Shown in pieces: positions 1 to 13,300 of a DNA stretch of 64,000 bases. Positions within the stretch are counted from its first letter, which is position 1; each line of letters begins with the position of its first letter. The notes under the pieces are model-generated. The model saw only the letters and a program-made list of their open reading frames with translations. It was not told the origin of the DNA and ran no database searches. Source of the DNA: Prunella strophiata. Taxonomy: Eukaryota > Chordata > Aves > Passeriformes > Prunellidae. Location: the NCBI GenBank assembly GCA_036583965.1, contig JAZBQD010000015.1, forward strand, positions 69,604,330-69,668,329, written 5' to 3'. A program made the translations under genes and the position numbers.

Positions 1-226
1 CCTAGAGGTGTTCATCATGCAGCTGCTGGAGGAAGTTCTGAGATGCGACCATTGAGGGTCTTTCATGTTACCTTGAATCACAGCCTAACTCTACACCTTG
101 ATAAGAATCACCAGATAAAGGCAATGACCCTTATATTCTCAGTGACAAATGTCCATGCTTTAGATCAGGAAGGACTGTGGGGTTTATACACAAAAGATAA
201 ACAAAGGCCAGACATTTTCAGGTTAC
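1..226 (-). other. ABCA13 intron 3' of exon w (partial)
   Basis: Intron sequence after the donor of exon w, running off the left edge. The plus-strand open frame here shows no protein resemblance. Confidence 0.7.
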
Positions 227-345
227 CTTGTTATGTTGGAAGACCTCACTAAATACTCTTCCACTGGGAACCCTGAAAGATTATACAAAATATGTCCTTT
301 CTTATTCTTCACATAGGAAGCAGAGGTATTGAAAGATGGGCACAT
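227..345 (-). CDS. ABCA13: ABCA13 exon w: second extracellular loop
   Basis: A 119-nt exon (39 codons plus two bases): MCPSFNTSASYVKNKKGHIL, then YNLSGFPVEEYLV, then RSSNIT. The motifs CP-----SA-Y and NLSGF--EEYL match human ABCA13 (CPNRSASAPY, LNLSGFNMEEYLL). NTS, NLS and NIT are potential N-glycosylation sites. The acceptor is cttttttcag and the donor gtaacc. The next exon, expected to carry the GGWSFG motif, lies beyond the left edge. Confidence 0.93.
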
Positions 346-1977
346 CTGAAAAAAGTATACATAAAGTAAGTAAAGCACTTTTTAAAAGCAGTGGCACTAC
401 ATTTAGCCTTATTTTTGGATTTTGATGTAGATTTTACAGCATTTCTTTTTAACTCGATTTGCCTTTCCCAGCTTTAACAAATTTTCAATAAATTATTAAT
501 ATTTTTATGTTTATATGGCAACTCAAATGATTGTGCCACCTACACATTAGAAATCCCTTTGATTTCTCTTGCAGCCCTGTCAGTCAGTTTGTTTTGAAAA
601 CATCAAAACTTGTATATAAGCTTAGGAATGTTTACAGCAATGAAAAAGGCAAGACTGCTTTTTATTTGTTTTTCCTGAGAAGAAACACAGAACTAGGCAC
701 CAGATAAATATAAGATGAAAGCAAAATTCTAATTAATGTTATAAGCTTCTAAAAATTTCATTGATGAGCTGAAGAGAAGAATAAAGGAAGATGTCTTCTA
801 ATGATTCAGTGGGACATTCTCACAACCAAAGAAAAGGTGACAGATGTTAGACTCAATATCTCAGAAGCTTTACAAAGTACTTTATGCCAATCAACTGAAA
901 AGTTTTAATGCTTATATGACATCTCAAACCTACAGAAAATAAAAATTCACTCTCAAAGTTTGCTCTTGCATAACTCACAGATAGAAGTTCTGCCTCCACT
1001 GTCAAGTGATTTCTCTCCTTTCAGTTTTCATGGTTAATAGACCTCTCCCTGTCAAAGTTCCCATCTATATTTTATTCAACCTTCTTGTATTTTAAGTCTC
1101 TTTAATATTATAGGCAAACTTATTCCTCATCCGGAAAAGTAAAAATAAGTTTCCTTCTTCCATTTTTCCCAAAACTGTATTGCTATAGTTTCATATGCAA
1201 CTCTTATTCTAAATAATTGTATCTTTATAAACAACAACAACAAAAAAAAAAAAATTGTGGGATATTCCTTTTTGGGGAAATACATTTGTTATCTCAGACA
1301 GTTTCATATTTTTGTTTATTACTCAACTCAGAGCAAGCCAGCCATAATTCTGAAAATTAATAAATAATTAATTCTAAAATAATTCTAATAATAAATAATT
1401 CTAAAAAGAAGGTCAGCATTTCATTATGGTTTTCAAAATCCTTAATTTCTTGAAGCCTGTTGTATTTTAAAATCCAAAATCCAAACCAAAAGCAAACTCT
1501 AACAATTAAATCTCATTCATATGTAAACTTCCTGCTGGGTTCTATGAGCTAGGTTCACCCACCCTTCCCTTTGAAAGTAGACAGTCTTCCAGATGTTATG
1601 GAAGTGTTATGTATAAACCTTGTTTTACATGGCATTTTTTCTTAATCAGAGTCCTATAACATATTTAAATAAGTTGCATCCTACTGAAAATAGTTCAGCT
1701 GTCTCTGATCCTATTACTTCAGATCAATCTATAGCCATTTCTAATGCACATATGTGCTCATATATATAAACAAGAAAATTGTGTATGATTTCATTAGGCG
1801 AAAACAGAGGTAAATCTCCATTCATAACAAAGTCAGACCTGTGAGGATTTATTTCCTCATCACTTTCACCAACCCTTCAAAAACAGCAGAATTAGAACTA
1901 ATATACTCACACACATTAGAAGTAATACACACACACACATTTTTTTACAAACATAAGTAAATAAAAAAATTACATAC
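346..1977 (-). other. ABCA13 intron v-w
   Basis: About 1.6 kb of AT-rich intron with an AC microsatellite (about 1926-1939) and an A-rich low-complexity stretch near 1230-1254. No gene or mobile element is recognised. Confidence 0.75.
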
Positions 1978-2053
1978 CTCCTGTTCAGACACACATCTGC
2001 ATGAATCCTGAGGTGAGGACATAGATTCCATCTGCCAGCATGAACTATTTTTT
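1978..2053 (-). CDS. ABCA13: ABCA13 exon v: second extracellular loop
   Basis: A 76-nt exon (1 base plus 25 codons), reading KNSSCWQMESMSSPQDSCRC and then VSEQE. The cysteine pattern SSCW...DSC-C matches the human segment KNSSCW...QDSCGC, suggesting conserved ectodomain disulfides; NSS is a potential glycosylation site. The acceptor is cccattag and the donor gtatgt. It ends in phase 0. Confidence 0.92.
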
Positions 2054-2641
2054 CTAATGGGAATAAACATAAAAAAAATTATAACCAGGCAATGAAAGGA
2101 ATATGTCACTTAACAGAAGAAATCCAGAGAGAAATGAGCAGATTTGCATGCTAACACCTTCTTAGCATTTGATCATAGCAGCAGCTGTATCTAGACTGAT
2201 ACAAATTTTACTCACTTTTATCAACGTTGATTTATTAAAAATATTTATATAGGCATCAAATGAGCTTCATGTCTCATATTTGCAGCGAATTATTAAAGCA
2301 TTGTCACTGCTGCATTCCTGAATTTGGAAATCTAGAATGCTTCCTAACAAATATTTTCTTTATTGTCTATTCATCCTTCACATGGACACCAGGCTGATCA
2401 AAATCATCCTGAAATTAATCGGAAAACTGCCACTGACTTTTAAGATGTATGGATCAGACCTTAAACAGTAAAGCTGCTTTGTTCTTCACCTGGATGCCAC
2501 CTCCTTTATCAGAAGTAATTTGTCACTAACTCCATGCTGCCAAAAAAGGCTAAGATAATCCATTACACAGCAAGAAAAAAAAAAAGGAAAAAAAAAGCTC
2601 AATATTTAAATTAAGGAAATAGTTACATTAGTTACAATTAC
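2054..2641 (-). other. ABCA13 intron u-v
   Basis: A 588-bp AT-rich intron with an A-rich stretch near 2574-2597. Nothing else is recognised. Confidence 0.75.
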
Positions 2642-2731
2642 CCATGTTGTGAATGTGTGCATCTGTGGTCCCAATCAGAGAAATATCCCAGTAGAACCTG
2701 AGAAAGTTTTCCTAAATTATCATCTTCACTG
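2642..2731 (-). CDS. ABCA13: ABCA13 exon u: second extracellular loop
   Basis: A 90-nt exon encoding SSEDDNLGKLSQVLLGYFSD and then WDHRCTHSQHG. It corresponds to human SSGGDDLDLTRVLLRKF followed by the linker before KNSSCW. The acceptor ttgaacag supplies the C that completes the serine codon from exon t; the donor is gtaatt. Conservation is moderate, but the phase fit at both ends and the position between exons t and v make the call secure. Confidence 0.9.
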
Positions 2732-3699
2732 CTGTTCAAAGAGGGCCATAAGGGCATAAGGAGTGAAGGGGAAAGAAAAATAAAAAAAAGAAAAGAAATA
2801 AAGACATGTTAATACATCTAGCTCTATTAACCCTTCAGTCTCAAGGTTCCTATGTATTTCCCAAGAAATCAAAGGACTATAAAATCTATGTATAGGAAAC
2901 ATACCAAAATAATCTCGTTTCAAAAAACTCTATGTGAAGATGTAAAGAAAATTCACTACAATTATGGCTAAACAAATCCCAACATGCCCACCCATGGGCA
3001 TCCTTCTCCTTATAATCATGTATTCCTAGCAGGCTGGCATGCTAAAGTGTTTTTATGTTTATAAAATAAATTTATATTATATTTATGAATTCAAACAGCA
3101 TCTTACTATGTTCATCTGTACATTTGCACAGTAGAGAAAGTGACCTATATGTGTGATTAGCACTCTATATAGATTAATTCTATAGATACTGCACATTAAA
3201 AATAAATAAATAAATAAATAAATAATCTAGTTGGTTTCAAAGCTGAACATATAGAAATTAGGTTGAGTAAGAACAGCAAGCTTTGTAAGTACTGTGTGGC
3301 ATTTTCAAACCCAAGAATTGTTTCAAGAAAATTACTTCATACCTAAGCAAGCTTTTAAAATGAAGCATTCAAAGGCTTGTTTGAATATGCTTGTTCAAAT
3401 TCACTTGTTCATTTACATATAAATGGTCATGGCTGGTATTGATTTCAGTTCAATCTTCTCCAAAGTCTTTGCCCTTTCCTCCAGAAAATCCTTCACACAA
3501 AGCTTTTCTGACTTTATCTTTCACTTATAATAATCTATAAAAGTGTACTAAACATCTGAAAAAAAAAAAATCCCACAGAACTATTGTGAAAAGTAACCTA
3601 TCATTCTTTCTAGAATACAAGAAGGTCTTTAAAATAGGAGAACTCAAGGGTAAAGGTCCCAGAGCCCTGGATATTGATGATGATGGATGAGCCCTTTAC
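2732..3699 (-). other. ABCA13 intron t-u
   Basis: About 1 kb of AT-rich intron with an AAAT microsatellite at about 3198-3226 and a short A run near 3559-3570. Nothing else is recognised. Confidence 0.75.
3198..3226 (+). repeat. (AAAT)n microsatellite
   Basis: Six to seven consecutive taaa units in the intron between exons t and u. Confidence 0.9.
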
Positions 3700-3946
3700 C
3701 TAAAGAAGGATTCTGCATTGTCGTAAAGTCTTGGTGTCAGCTTGAGAGAAGGATAATTGATGGCCAGCGGCTTCACGCTGAACAAGGCCATTGCCAGTGC
3801 AACAAAGAGGACGGGCAGCAGCACATTGGACAGGCTTCCTCTCCAGTCTCGCCTTGTGTGGTGAAACCTCTTCATCACAAGGGCAATAATCTGTGTGAGA
3901 ACAAGGCGGGCTCCACGCACACTCGAGGCTCCCGCAAGTGAAATAT
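3700..3946 (-). CDS. ABCA13: ABCA13 exon t: start of TMD2
   Basis: A 247-nt exon. After ISLAGASSVRGARLVLTQII comes ALVMKRFHHTRRDWRG, the cytoplasmic elbow before a membrane helix, then the helix LLPVLFVALAMALFSV, then YPSLKLTPRLYDNAESFF. LLPVLFVALAM-LF and the following PL---YP-L-LTP are almost identical to human ABCA13. KRFHHT also occurs in ABCA12, showing the close relationship of the two. The acceptor is gcttag and the donor gtaaag. The exon leaves two bases of a serine codon. Confidence 0.97.
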
Positions 3947-5339
3947 CTAAGCGAGACAAAGAAAACAACCTCTTGACAAACAAGGAAAACCAAACTGAAC
4001 TTTCACATGCTACATTGTCAAATATAGAACATAACAGTCTTTTAGCTCTAATAAAATCAAACTACATAAGCCTAGCATGCTCTCCTGAATGGAATAGTAT
4101 AGCCCCATGCAATATCACTTCTATGTACAACCAATACACTAATTAACTCCTATGAGGGAAAACAGATATTCAGTTAACACATCTCTATAGGTTCCCGTGC
4201 ACAGCTAATGGCTTACTGAATACTATTTTCCCTAGGTAATCCCTATGGTCGTGCAATGGTTCCTCCATTCCTTGTGCATTCCACCTTTGTTCCTGGACAA
4301 ATCACACTGACAAACATGGCCTATATTCACACTAATGTCTTGATCTACCTTGACTGGAATCAGCAGCAACTTTTCCACAGAAATTTCAATGGATCCTCTT
4401 CAGACCATCACAGTTTCTAGGCACATGGATTCTCATAAAAGCATTCCCTTCACTTCCCCTGCTCATATGGGACTGATAAAATTTTCATATGTGTTAGTCA
4501 ATTCAGAGCTCACAGGCTGTCCTTCAGATTCACATAGGAGTGTGTCCACAGCTAATTAACATCTCACAAATCAATCAGTTTCCCGATAGACTCTCCCTTA
4601 ATTTTATTTTATTGTTCTCTGTCAGACACTTCTGAATCACACCAATCACTCTGCCTACCCTTAATGCCTTCTAGGTATGTGCAAGTTCTTATCAAATTCT
4701 CTTGCCTGTGGCCTTGCCCAGCTTGAACGTCCTTCAACCTCTTTCCTACCTCGCAGCATAGCAGAGTGTCTGGCAGATTTACTACCACAGGTATTTGTAC
4801 CATAGCAAGACTGAATAGCCTGTTTATTACAGTGCTCAAAGTCATGCTATATTTTATGAACACTTGTGATTTGTCACTTATTACCTTCCCTTCTGCATAT
4901 TGAGAACACCCTAACCAGCTTTTCCACGTTCCATATTTAAACAGTTACGTGTATGGAAGTTCTCAAGTAACCTCAAATTAATTGTCCTTAGAACAGGTGT
5001 TTGGTTTTTTTCTTTTCTGAGTTAACAGAATTTTAATCCCAGACCCTTTGTATTGTTCTAATAGAGTATTTTTAGCCAAGAAATGAGGCAAATAGGGAGA
5101 AAAGTTAATCAGGTTATAAGGCAAACTTCTGACCATGGTCATTGAACAATGAGTGCAAATTCTGCACTCATTACTCCAGGTAAATACAGGTTAATCAACC
5201 TCAGTGCCTGGGAAGGTCACACATCAAATTCTCCAGAAAATGACCCCCAGGATATGAAAAACAAGAAATAAACATGATAATCTGAACTGTGTCACCTGAA
5301 AGCTCAGCATGAATACAGGACTGGTTTGGTGAATGAAGG

Positions 5340-5770
5340 ATGAGCAGTGTGCACTGTTTATTTTGATTTAACAACGCCTGTGACGTGGTCTCCCACAGTC
5401 GAATGGGCTGTGGAGGACAAGGCCCACTGGTTGGAGTGACAGGCACCACCCTGCAGGCTGGGAACAGGGATACTGGATCCAACTGAGGAGCAGCTGGTTA
5501 GATAGGGTGTCCCTTGGGGGCAAAGATGAGCAAAACACTGGCTAACAGCACCTTTTAACACAGACGTGTGTGCATACCTACACCTGGAGGGGATCCACCC
5601 TGCTTGGAGTCATCTTTCTGTCCCCAGCACTGGGGACATGGAGAACCTCCTGGCAGCAGGAGCAGCTCTCTGCCAGCATCTAAGAACCCTAGCGGCATCA
5701 GAGAGCAAAATCTCTGCTCAGGGAAAGGACAAGCTACAACAGGCACCAGCTGGTACCTGGAAAATTCTGA
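5340..5770. other. GC-richer intronic block of unknown origin
   Basis: About 430 bp with higher GC than its surroundings, from near gcctgtgacgtggtctcc to caccagctggtacctgg. Several overlapping open frames occur on both strands, a by-product of fewer AT-rich stop codons, and none matches a known family. It may be a decayed LTR or other transposon; no terminal repeats were found. Confidence 0.3.
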
Positions 5771-8700
5771 TATCATAAGTCAGGAATATAAATTTCACTG
5801 TGAAGAAAACAATCAAAACTCAAGACTTGCCTGGACATGGCACTAGGTAACCTGCTCTTGACCTGCTTGGCCTGCATTTTCAACATTAATATTCTCTGAT
5901 TTTAACAGACTATAGTTAATTAATTTGGGGGATTATTTTGGGGGGAGGGCAAGGGAGGAAATTCCAGTATTTATTCCTTTAACTCTGCAACTGAATTTTA
6001 TTTCTTTTTTCCCAAGAAAATCCCATGGAGCAGAAATTCTCTTTTTCAGACATTCTAATCACAGCCATATCTTGCTAATTTGACAGCTAACACAAATGGG
6101 ATTTAAGGTTTTGAATCTGTGGAGAGAAAAAGTAGCTTCTGAATTCAGATTCTGATTCAGCTTTCAAGTGCTCTGATCAAGAAGGGTTACATTCTAGGCT
6201 TGGAATTTTTTGTTCCATAAATTGGAGTAGGAGGAGGAGACATTCTTGTTAAAAATTTTTTGTCTGTGAGAAGAAAACTTCTTAAGAATGTATTAAGTTC
6301 TTCATATTATCATGGTAAGACTCTCAATAGATGTCACAATACAGAAATTCAGACACTCAGAGGCAGAAAAATTTTCAAAGGTATGAGCATTTTTAGACTA
6401 AAATACACCCAGTAAGTGCTTCCAGCTCAACATCCCTGAAATTGTAAATCTCTTATTCATATAAGTAGCAAAACTGCCAGAAAAGAAACACAGGATTCAA
6501 TATTTTCTGTAGTCCCAGACCTCATTAATATGATATGTGAATGAAAGAGTCTTCAAAATATTTGACCCTTTGAATCTCTGAAAGGCAACTATGACATCTA
6601 CTTTCTGGGGACAGAAAGGGAAATCAGAGCTGCCATCCATTCTTTTTTCTTGACAACATAGCAGAGCTAAATTATAACAACTTAATTCAGATTGCCAAAG
6701 GAAGGGAAACTGTCACCATGAATATAAATAATTGTCCATTTTGTCCAATATCCTGACTCTTACTCAATATTCATAATGCCAATGAGCCACGACACACCCC
6801 AAGAAGATGAAATAAACCATTATAGTGGAAGTATATGTTTGACTCTTTGACTCAGGCACTTTAAAGTGATTCATTTCTTCTAAAACCTCATACGTTTACT
6901 ATTTAAAATTCTAATTGAAAAGTGTGCCAAATATCTTTCTGAATTATCTTAAATTTCCATCTTTGTGACCTTGAATTCCATCATTTCTTTGTGTTTCAGG
7001 TACAAAAAAAATTCTTGTATACTTGTTTTGAATTTTTTCTATTTGATTGATACTGGATGGGCTCTTAAATCTTGCTTTAGGAGACAGGTTATAGAAGTTT
7101 TCAATCCATCTTCTGCATAAATAATTCTCAACCTTTCACTCGCCTCTTATAAAAATCTTTATACTCCTAATCAACCTTGCTGCTTAGTCTCAAATCCTCT
7201 TATATTGACACTGAATCAGTCTCAAGATATAATGTGTTCAATGCAGCTGTCTATCAGATGTGGAAACACTTCTGATTTATATGATATTATTATATATGCT
7301 TGTACTGATCAACTTGTTCTCTTTATGCATCACACCACTTCCTCTGACTGCAGCCACACTGTGAAAAGTAGCCTGCATTGGGCTTTCCATAATAGACTCA
7401 ATATGGCTTTCAAGATTGCCAAGGTATTAAATCATTCTTTCAACTAGAACCTACAGAATTAATTTTTGCTTCATAAAGCTTCTAAGTAATTCACCACCTA
7501 CATCTGGTGTGTATGTCAGGGTGCATAAAAACAGCATACATTTATGGGAAAGCAGCTTCTGATTATCACTGAGAATCATAAAGGCTAGAAGACAAGACCA
7601 GCTGACCTCTCTGGTATGAAGTCAATTTTTATGCAGAAAGCTTATGAAAATATCCTCATTAATAATTTAGATCACAGAATTAAAAACCTGACCCAAGTGT
7701 TAGAAGCTGTCTTGCTTGACTTACAATTGCAATTATCCACCAGAAGTGCAATTATGTTCACAATTAACTTGTACTTCCCAATTCATCCAGACTCTCCTTT
7801 GTATTATAGACAAGACTTTTGCTAGTTTCCAGTACATACAGGTTAATATGAGGTAATGGGAAACAGAACAAGGCCTAAAATCTAGAAACAAAAATTATCA
7901 AAAGCCTTACCTATTCTACGCTAGAACTTTTAGAAGCAGAAACAATTATTGTAAAAGTCTCTTACTTGGTATTAGATGATCCTTTTCTCCTGTATTCTTC
8001 ACTACCTAGAAAACAATGTAATTCTAATATTTTTTTTATGGTGCAGAAGGAAAGACGGGCTATGCAATAGATAAATTAACAGCCAGGAGCAGACATTTTC
8101 AATTCTGCTTCTGTCACTTTGGCATTTAGACAAGACATTTAGAGGAAGTCCAGATTTTGGGAAGGTAATACCTGGAACTGCAATACCCTGGCAAAACAGT
8201 TGAGCTAGCTCATATGAAGCTGCTTGCATTCGGAGGCAGCACATATTTATTGGTTTATCAGAAGTTTTGTGCCAGCAAGTAGTTCTAAGCTAAGCAAGTG
8301 AACTGACATCATTCTGCATTTCAGCACACACCATAGTGGCCCAGAGGCAGTGCTAGCCCACCAATCTGTGCACAGCATTTCATTAAAAGATATAAAAATG
8401 TCCTTCCTCTTCTTGAACATTTTCCTAGTCATTATAAAAATTATTATTATATTGATTTTGTTTCCAGGAGGATTTTGAAGACAGATTTTCACGTGGGTAA
8501 TGTGAATAAAAGGCACTTTGATGGTGTAAAGTATAAAGGGAATGCATCTGGTCAGTGTTTCATGCAGTGACTGGTTCTTGCTTATATCTAATGGAGTAAT
8601 GAGTTCTCTCTATCCAAAGGTGATCAGAAAAATATTTATTTTGGGAAGAATTTCACAAGAGAAGTTCCCTTGGGGTATTTTTAGATATAAATTCTCCTAT

Positions 8701-9905
8701 TCCTCCCCTCAGGCTATTTTTAATTTTAGGCATTGTGAATATTTCTTCTAAAACATTGATTCAAATTGTTTCCATCTTACAAATTTCCTGTCTAAGAGTT
8801 TCTCCCTACTCCACACATTTTGATTAATCCAATTAAGCAATATTTTTGAAGGGAAAATATGTAGGGCTTGAATTAAAAATTTGGCTTTACATTCTGAGTG
8901 CCAGATCCCAAAATAGGATTCTGCATAGGCCTGAAGAACTTTGAAACAGAGTACTAGAGATCTAGGCAAATGTAGAGTTCATCAGTAGAATTAACATGTT
9001 TTAAAGCCAAGGAATTGGTGTCTATCACTCCCCAACCTTGTAAAGAACCCCCTTCACAACTCAGATCTCCCAAGCCCTTTTCCTCATAGCCAGACAGTTG
9101 ACTGATTGGACAATTTCCTTCCTTTATCTCATATATTTCTTGTTCAAGATCTGACACAGCTTAATATTTTATCACACTGAAAACTACTGAAAGGATAGCT
9201 TGAACAATACATCTGATTTGTATGTGCTACATACTCTCACTTGAAAAAACTCTGACACCCAAATCTCACAATCTAAAAACCTGTCCCAAGAAAAACTACT
9301 AGGCAAACACATAAAGGAGCCTCTTTAAGGTCTTTATTAATTTTTGTTTCCTAGAATAAGGGGTATGAACAAAAGTTCATATGTACACAAAAAGCTTAGG
9401 AAAAGAATGGGGCAAATTCCTTTCAAACTTATTCACTGCATTTAAAAGAAATACTTCCTAAAATCAGGCCTAAACAGAGTAGGAATTATCTACTCCCAGC
9501 AATGTGTAAGGAGGTGAAGAACTGGTAGGATACAATTGCACTTAAGTCTTAGAGGGAGAAACACTTTACAGTATGCTCACACTTGCCACTGTTGGAGAGG
9601 AGATATATCTGACTTTCACTAATTAAATGAAAGACAGAAGCGTGAAATGGGGTTTGTGCAAAAGAAAAGTTAAAATATCCAGGTGTTAGAGAGCAAAAAG
9701 CCTTCATCCATAAAATAATTTTCTTTCCTCTTACTTGCTCCATTGTTATTCAAGCAGTGACAGAGGTGTATGCAAGCAAAAGCATTTGATCCTGGACATC
9801 ACTCTTTGCAGCCAAGATTTTCATTCAGGTTTGTCACATGGTGTAAATGCATTGCACAAATAGCATAAGGCACATAATTAAGTGGCAATGGAAAATACAT
9901 GCTCA

Positions 9906-10353
9906 AGGAAGAACAATGAATCTGATGAAGGGCTTGGAGCACAAGTCTTATGCAAAGTGGCTGAGGGATCTGGGGTTGCTTAGCCTGCAGAAAAAGAGGC
10001 TCAGGGTAGACCTTATCTCTCTCTATAATTGCCTTAAAGGAGTCTGTAGCCAGGTTGGGGTCAGTGTCTTCTCCCAAAAAAACAGTGACAGGACAAGAGG
10101 AGCCTTAAGCTGCACTAGGGGAGGTTTAGGTTGGACGTTTGGAAAAATGTCTTCATAGAAAGTGTGATGCAATGTTGGAATGGGCTGCCCAGGGAGGTTG
10201 TGGAGTGGCTGCCCCAGAGGTGTTTAAGAAAGGACTGGATGAGGCAGTCAGAGCCATAGTATAGTTGATATGTTGGTGTCAGGTCATAGGTTGGATTTGG
10301 TGATCTCAGAGGTCTTTTCCTACCTAAATCAGATTCTGTGATTCTGATTCTGT
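9906..10353 (+). mobile_element. CR1 LINE fragment, 3' end
   Basis: A plus-strand CR1 3' terminal fragment of about 450 bp. It opens with agaacaatgaatctgatgaa and ggcttggagcacaagtctta, passes gttggaatgggctgcccagg and tgccccagaggtgtttaag, and ends in the characteristic repeated octamer attctgtgattctgattctg. It lies antisense to ABCA13 and contains no intact reverse-transcriptase frame. The short open frames that overlap it come from the element. Confidence 0.93.
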
Positions 10354-13300
10354 AAATTTGTTAATCAAACGTGAACTCCATTCTTTGTTTATTATTTTTC
10401 TGGGAGAGGAGGAACTGTTAAAATAAGGAATTTTCAGCTTGAAGTTTCACATGAAATATGACTCATACAAACACTTCAAGCACCAATCTAAAATACTCTA
10501 CTCCTCTTGGACCTTAACTGTACCATGTTATCCCAGTTTTGGATAGGTAACTAGCAGACTGGGAAATAATTAAAATCAGGACTGATTTTTGAGTACTGAA
10601 TAAGCCAACTGAAGAGAATACATTAGGATATGCAATAAGATAACTATCAAAATCACCTGAATAGAGTACATCCCCTAGATTCTCAAGAGCTCATTAAATA
10701 CAGAAAATGACTATACCTGCCCCCCAAACTCTTCAACTTTTGTAAAGTTTACTAAGGTGAACTTGATCAGAGTCCCTACCTGAATCTACTTTTTCAACGT
10801 CCAACCACCACCACACTATGCTGCTGCAAAGATCTACAAAACAGTCAGAACAGATTTTAAGTGTAAAAAATAATAAAACTCAGGGTCTTTATTTTGTCTC
10901 CAGGCATAGCATAGCCTCATTCACATTATGAATATCATCCTTTAATTTCAAGAACTTGCATTTTCTCAAAGTTAGAGCATACTAGAGGTATGAACAATAG
11001 ATGAAGAGATGAGAACCACTGAATGCAAGGAAAATATTTCTTCCCAATTATTCAAAGTAGATTAAAACTACAAATTAGATTCTAGTTTTCCCTTCCTTTA
11101 TATGTTCACAATCACAACTACTTATAGCAAACATTACAATTCTATTATATGAAATATGAATTTAGGTATCTGAAACACCCATTCAAGACAAAAAGAAGGT
11201 AAGCCAGCCTCTTTAATTAACATATAACTAATACTCACATGCCTACATAATTTCCTGACTGTTTTAACCCTCTATTTAATGCAAGAATACTCAATCTCAT
11301 ATCAGTGCAAAAAACCATTAAGCTTTGTCATCACTCATATTAAATAACAGAAAATCTAAAAGTGCCATGCACCACATGTGTGGTAGTAGATAAAAACTTT
11401 AAAACAGATGTGCATCACAACCACACTCTAAATGTATATTTGAGGAATTTAAAAAGTTCAAATGGCATTTAGCAAATAAATAAAATAGTCAGAAAGACAA
11501 TGATCTGAGGCCTCTGCTTTTAATTTTTGGACCTGCTTTATACTCTTGCCTTCCCAAACCTATTTTTCTGTTTTATCTACTCATTGCATTCAGTCTTAAA
11601 ACTAGACTGCAAGCAGTCAGAGGTGGTAAGGATCTGGGTCTTTTATTCTTACTATTAGTCTGTAGGGTGTCTGGAACAACAGAGCATGACTTTAGATTGG
11701 GTTTCCAAGGTACCGTGGCTCATACAATAAACAATAATAGCTACCACAGTAGCCAGGAAAAAACAACACCCTTGTTGCTGCTCAAGTGTGAGCTGGTGTC
11801 AAAACACCCCTTGTTGTTTTTACTAGTGTGGAAATGGGCAGGAATGTAGCCATAGCAGAAACTTGACTGAGTGTATATTTGTTTGGGAATGTAACACTTC
11901 CAGGTTATAAAAGCACTGTCATTACTCTCAATGAAGGGAATTAATTTTCTAGTGCAAAATACTTTGTTTCTTTGCCTTCTCCAGCTGTAAGAACACAAAC
12001 AGTACATGAGCATAAAGAAATGGGAAACAATAGTGCTGTCTTCCTATCCATCACCCTACAGACACCATGGAGAGCCAAATACATCTGGTACACTGACAGG
12101 CAAGCTAATCTGGTAAATGGACAGCTAAACTGATCTGGACCTGGTGGAAGAGAAGTATAAACTGCTGAATGCACCATTCCAATAATTCATAGAGGGTTTC
12201 ATCAGTTTCTACATTTGTAATGCCTAAAACAATCTCTTTTTTTGCATTTCCATGTTTTTTCCTGCTTTGCCATAATTAATATTTCTTCATCCTAGTTGGG
12301 ATTTTTGCCACCTTAAACCATTCTGAAAAAGAAGTTGGAATTAAACACCAAGTATTTTGTTTTAGACTTGTGTTGTGAACTCTGTGGCCAGGGCAACTTC
12401 ATAACTGTGAGATGGGAATATTCTTTGGAAACAAAAAAACCAACGAAGAAACAAAAGGAGAAATGTTCTGTCAAGTAGACAGGCTATCATGTCTTAGGAA
12501 AGAAAATTATTGCAGATTTGAAAACCCTAAGTCTCTAATTTTGAGTTTCTGCATAGTTAACTTGCAACATTAGCAACTATGCTAATTTCAATTTCCGGGA
12601 GATAATTTTACAAACAGATATCCTTTTATTGCAGTACTATCTGCAGTGATGCACCTGCAATTAATTGACACATGGAGGAGGAGACAAGTAGAGGAAGAGC
12701 TAAAAAACAAGCACAGACTGTGGTTACAAAATGGAAGCCTAGTTTCACCTTCTGTTTTTACTCCTTGAAGGTACAAGAGTAGAAGGGAAGCCCAGACTGT
12801 CAGAATAGCAAAAAAAATATCCCAATTAATTTCATATGTATCATATCTATGTCAGACTTGGCCAAGAGAAAGAATGCATTTGTGCATGCACAGGTGAACA
12901 ACCATCAGATACATCTTGTGCACTAGAATATACCCTCTTATGACAGTAAGCAGCACACTTAGTGAGGTTGGTTCCTCTTCTTTCTAGAACTGTAAATCAA
13001 TACTCAGAAAGTTGTTGAAATTTAACCCACTTAATTCAACCTATAGACTCAAGTTGCAACATTTCAAGATTAATCTGATGCAGAAAATAGGGCTACAACC
13101 CACAGTACTTTTGCTGTGTTTTGTGAAAAACAGGTGAAAGGGCAGGACAGCAATAAAATCTGAACTTTGCTCTACCACTTCCCGTAGCATTATGTGTGAG
13201 ATTTAATGCTAAGTATCTTAGCATTTCCAACTAGACAGATTAAATAGAGCAACAGAAGAAAGAACTATATATTCAAATCAGGTGTTCTCAAACACTTCCC

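Noticed and set aside
3687..4146. Plus-strand frames of 83-84 codons
   Set aside because: They are antisense to the TMD2 exon and the adjoining intron, with no family resemblance.
9799..10158. Open frames of 92 and 103 codons on opposite strands
   Set aside because: They fall in or beside a CR1 3' fragment and show no similarity to a cellular protein.
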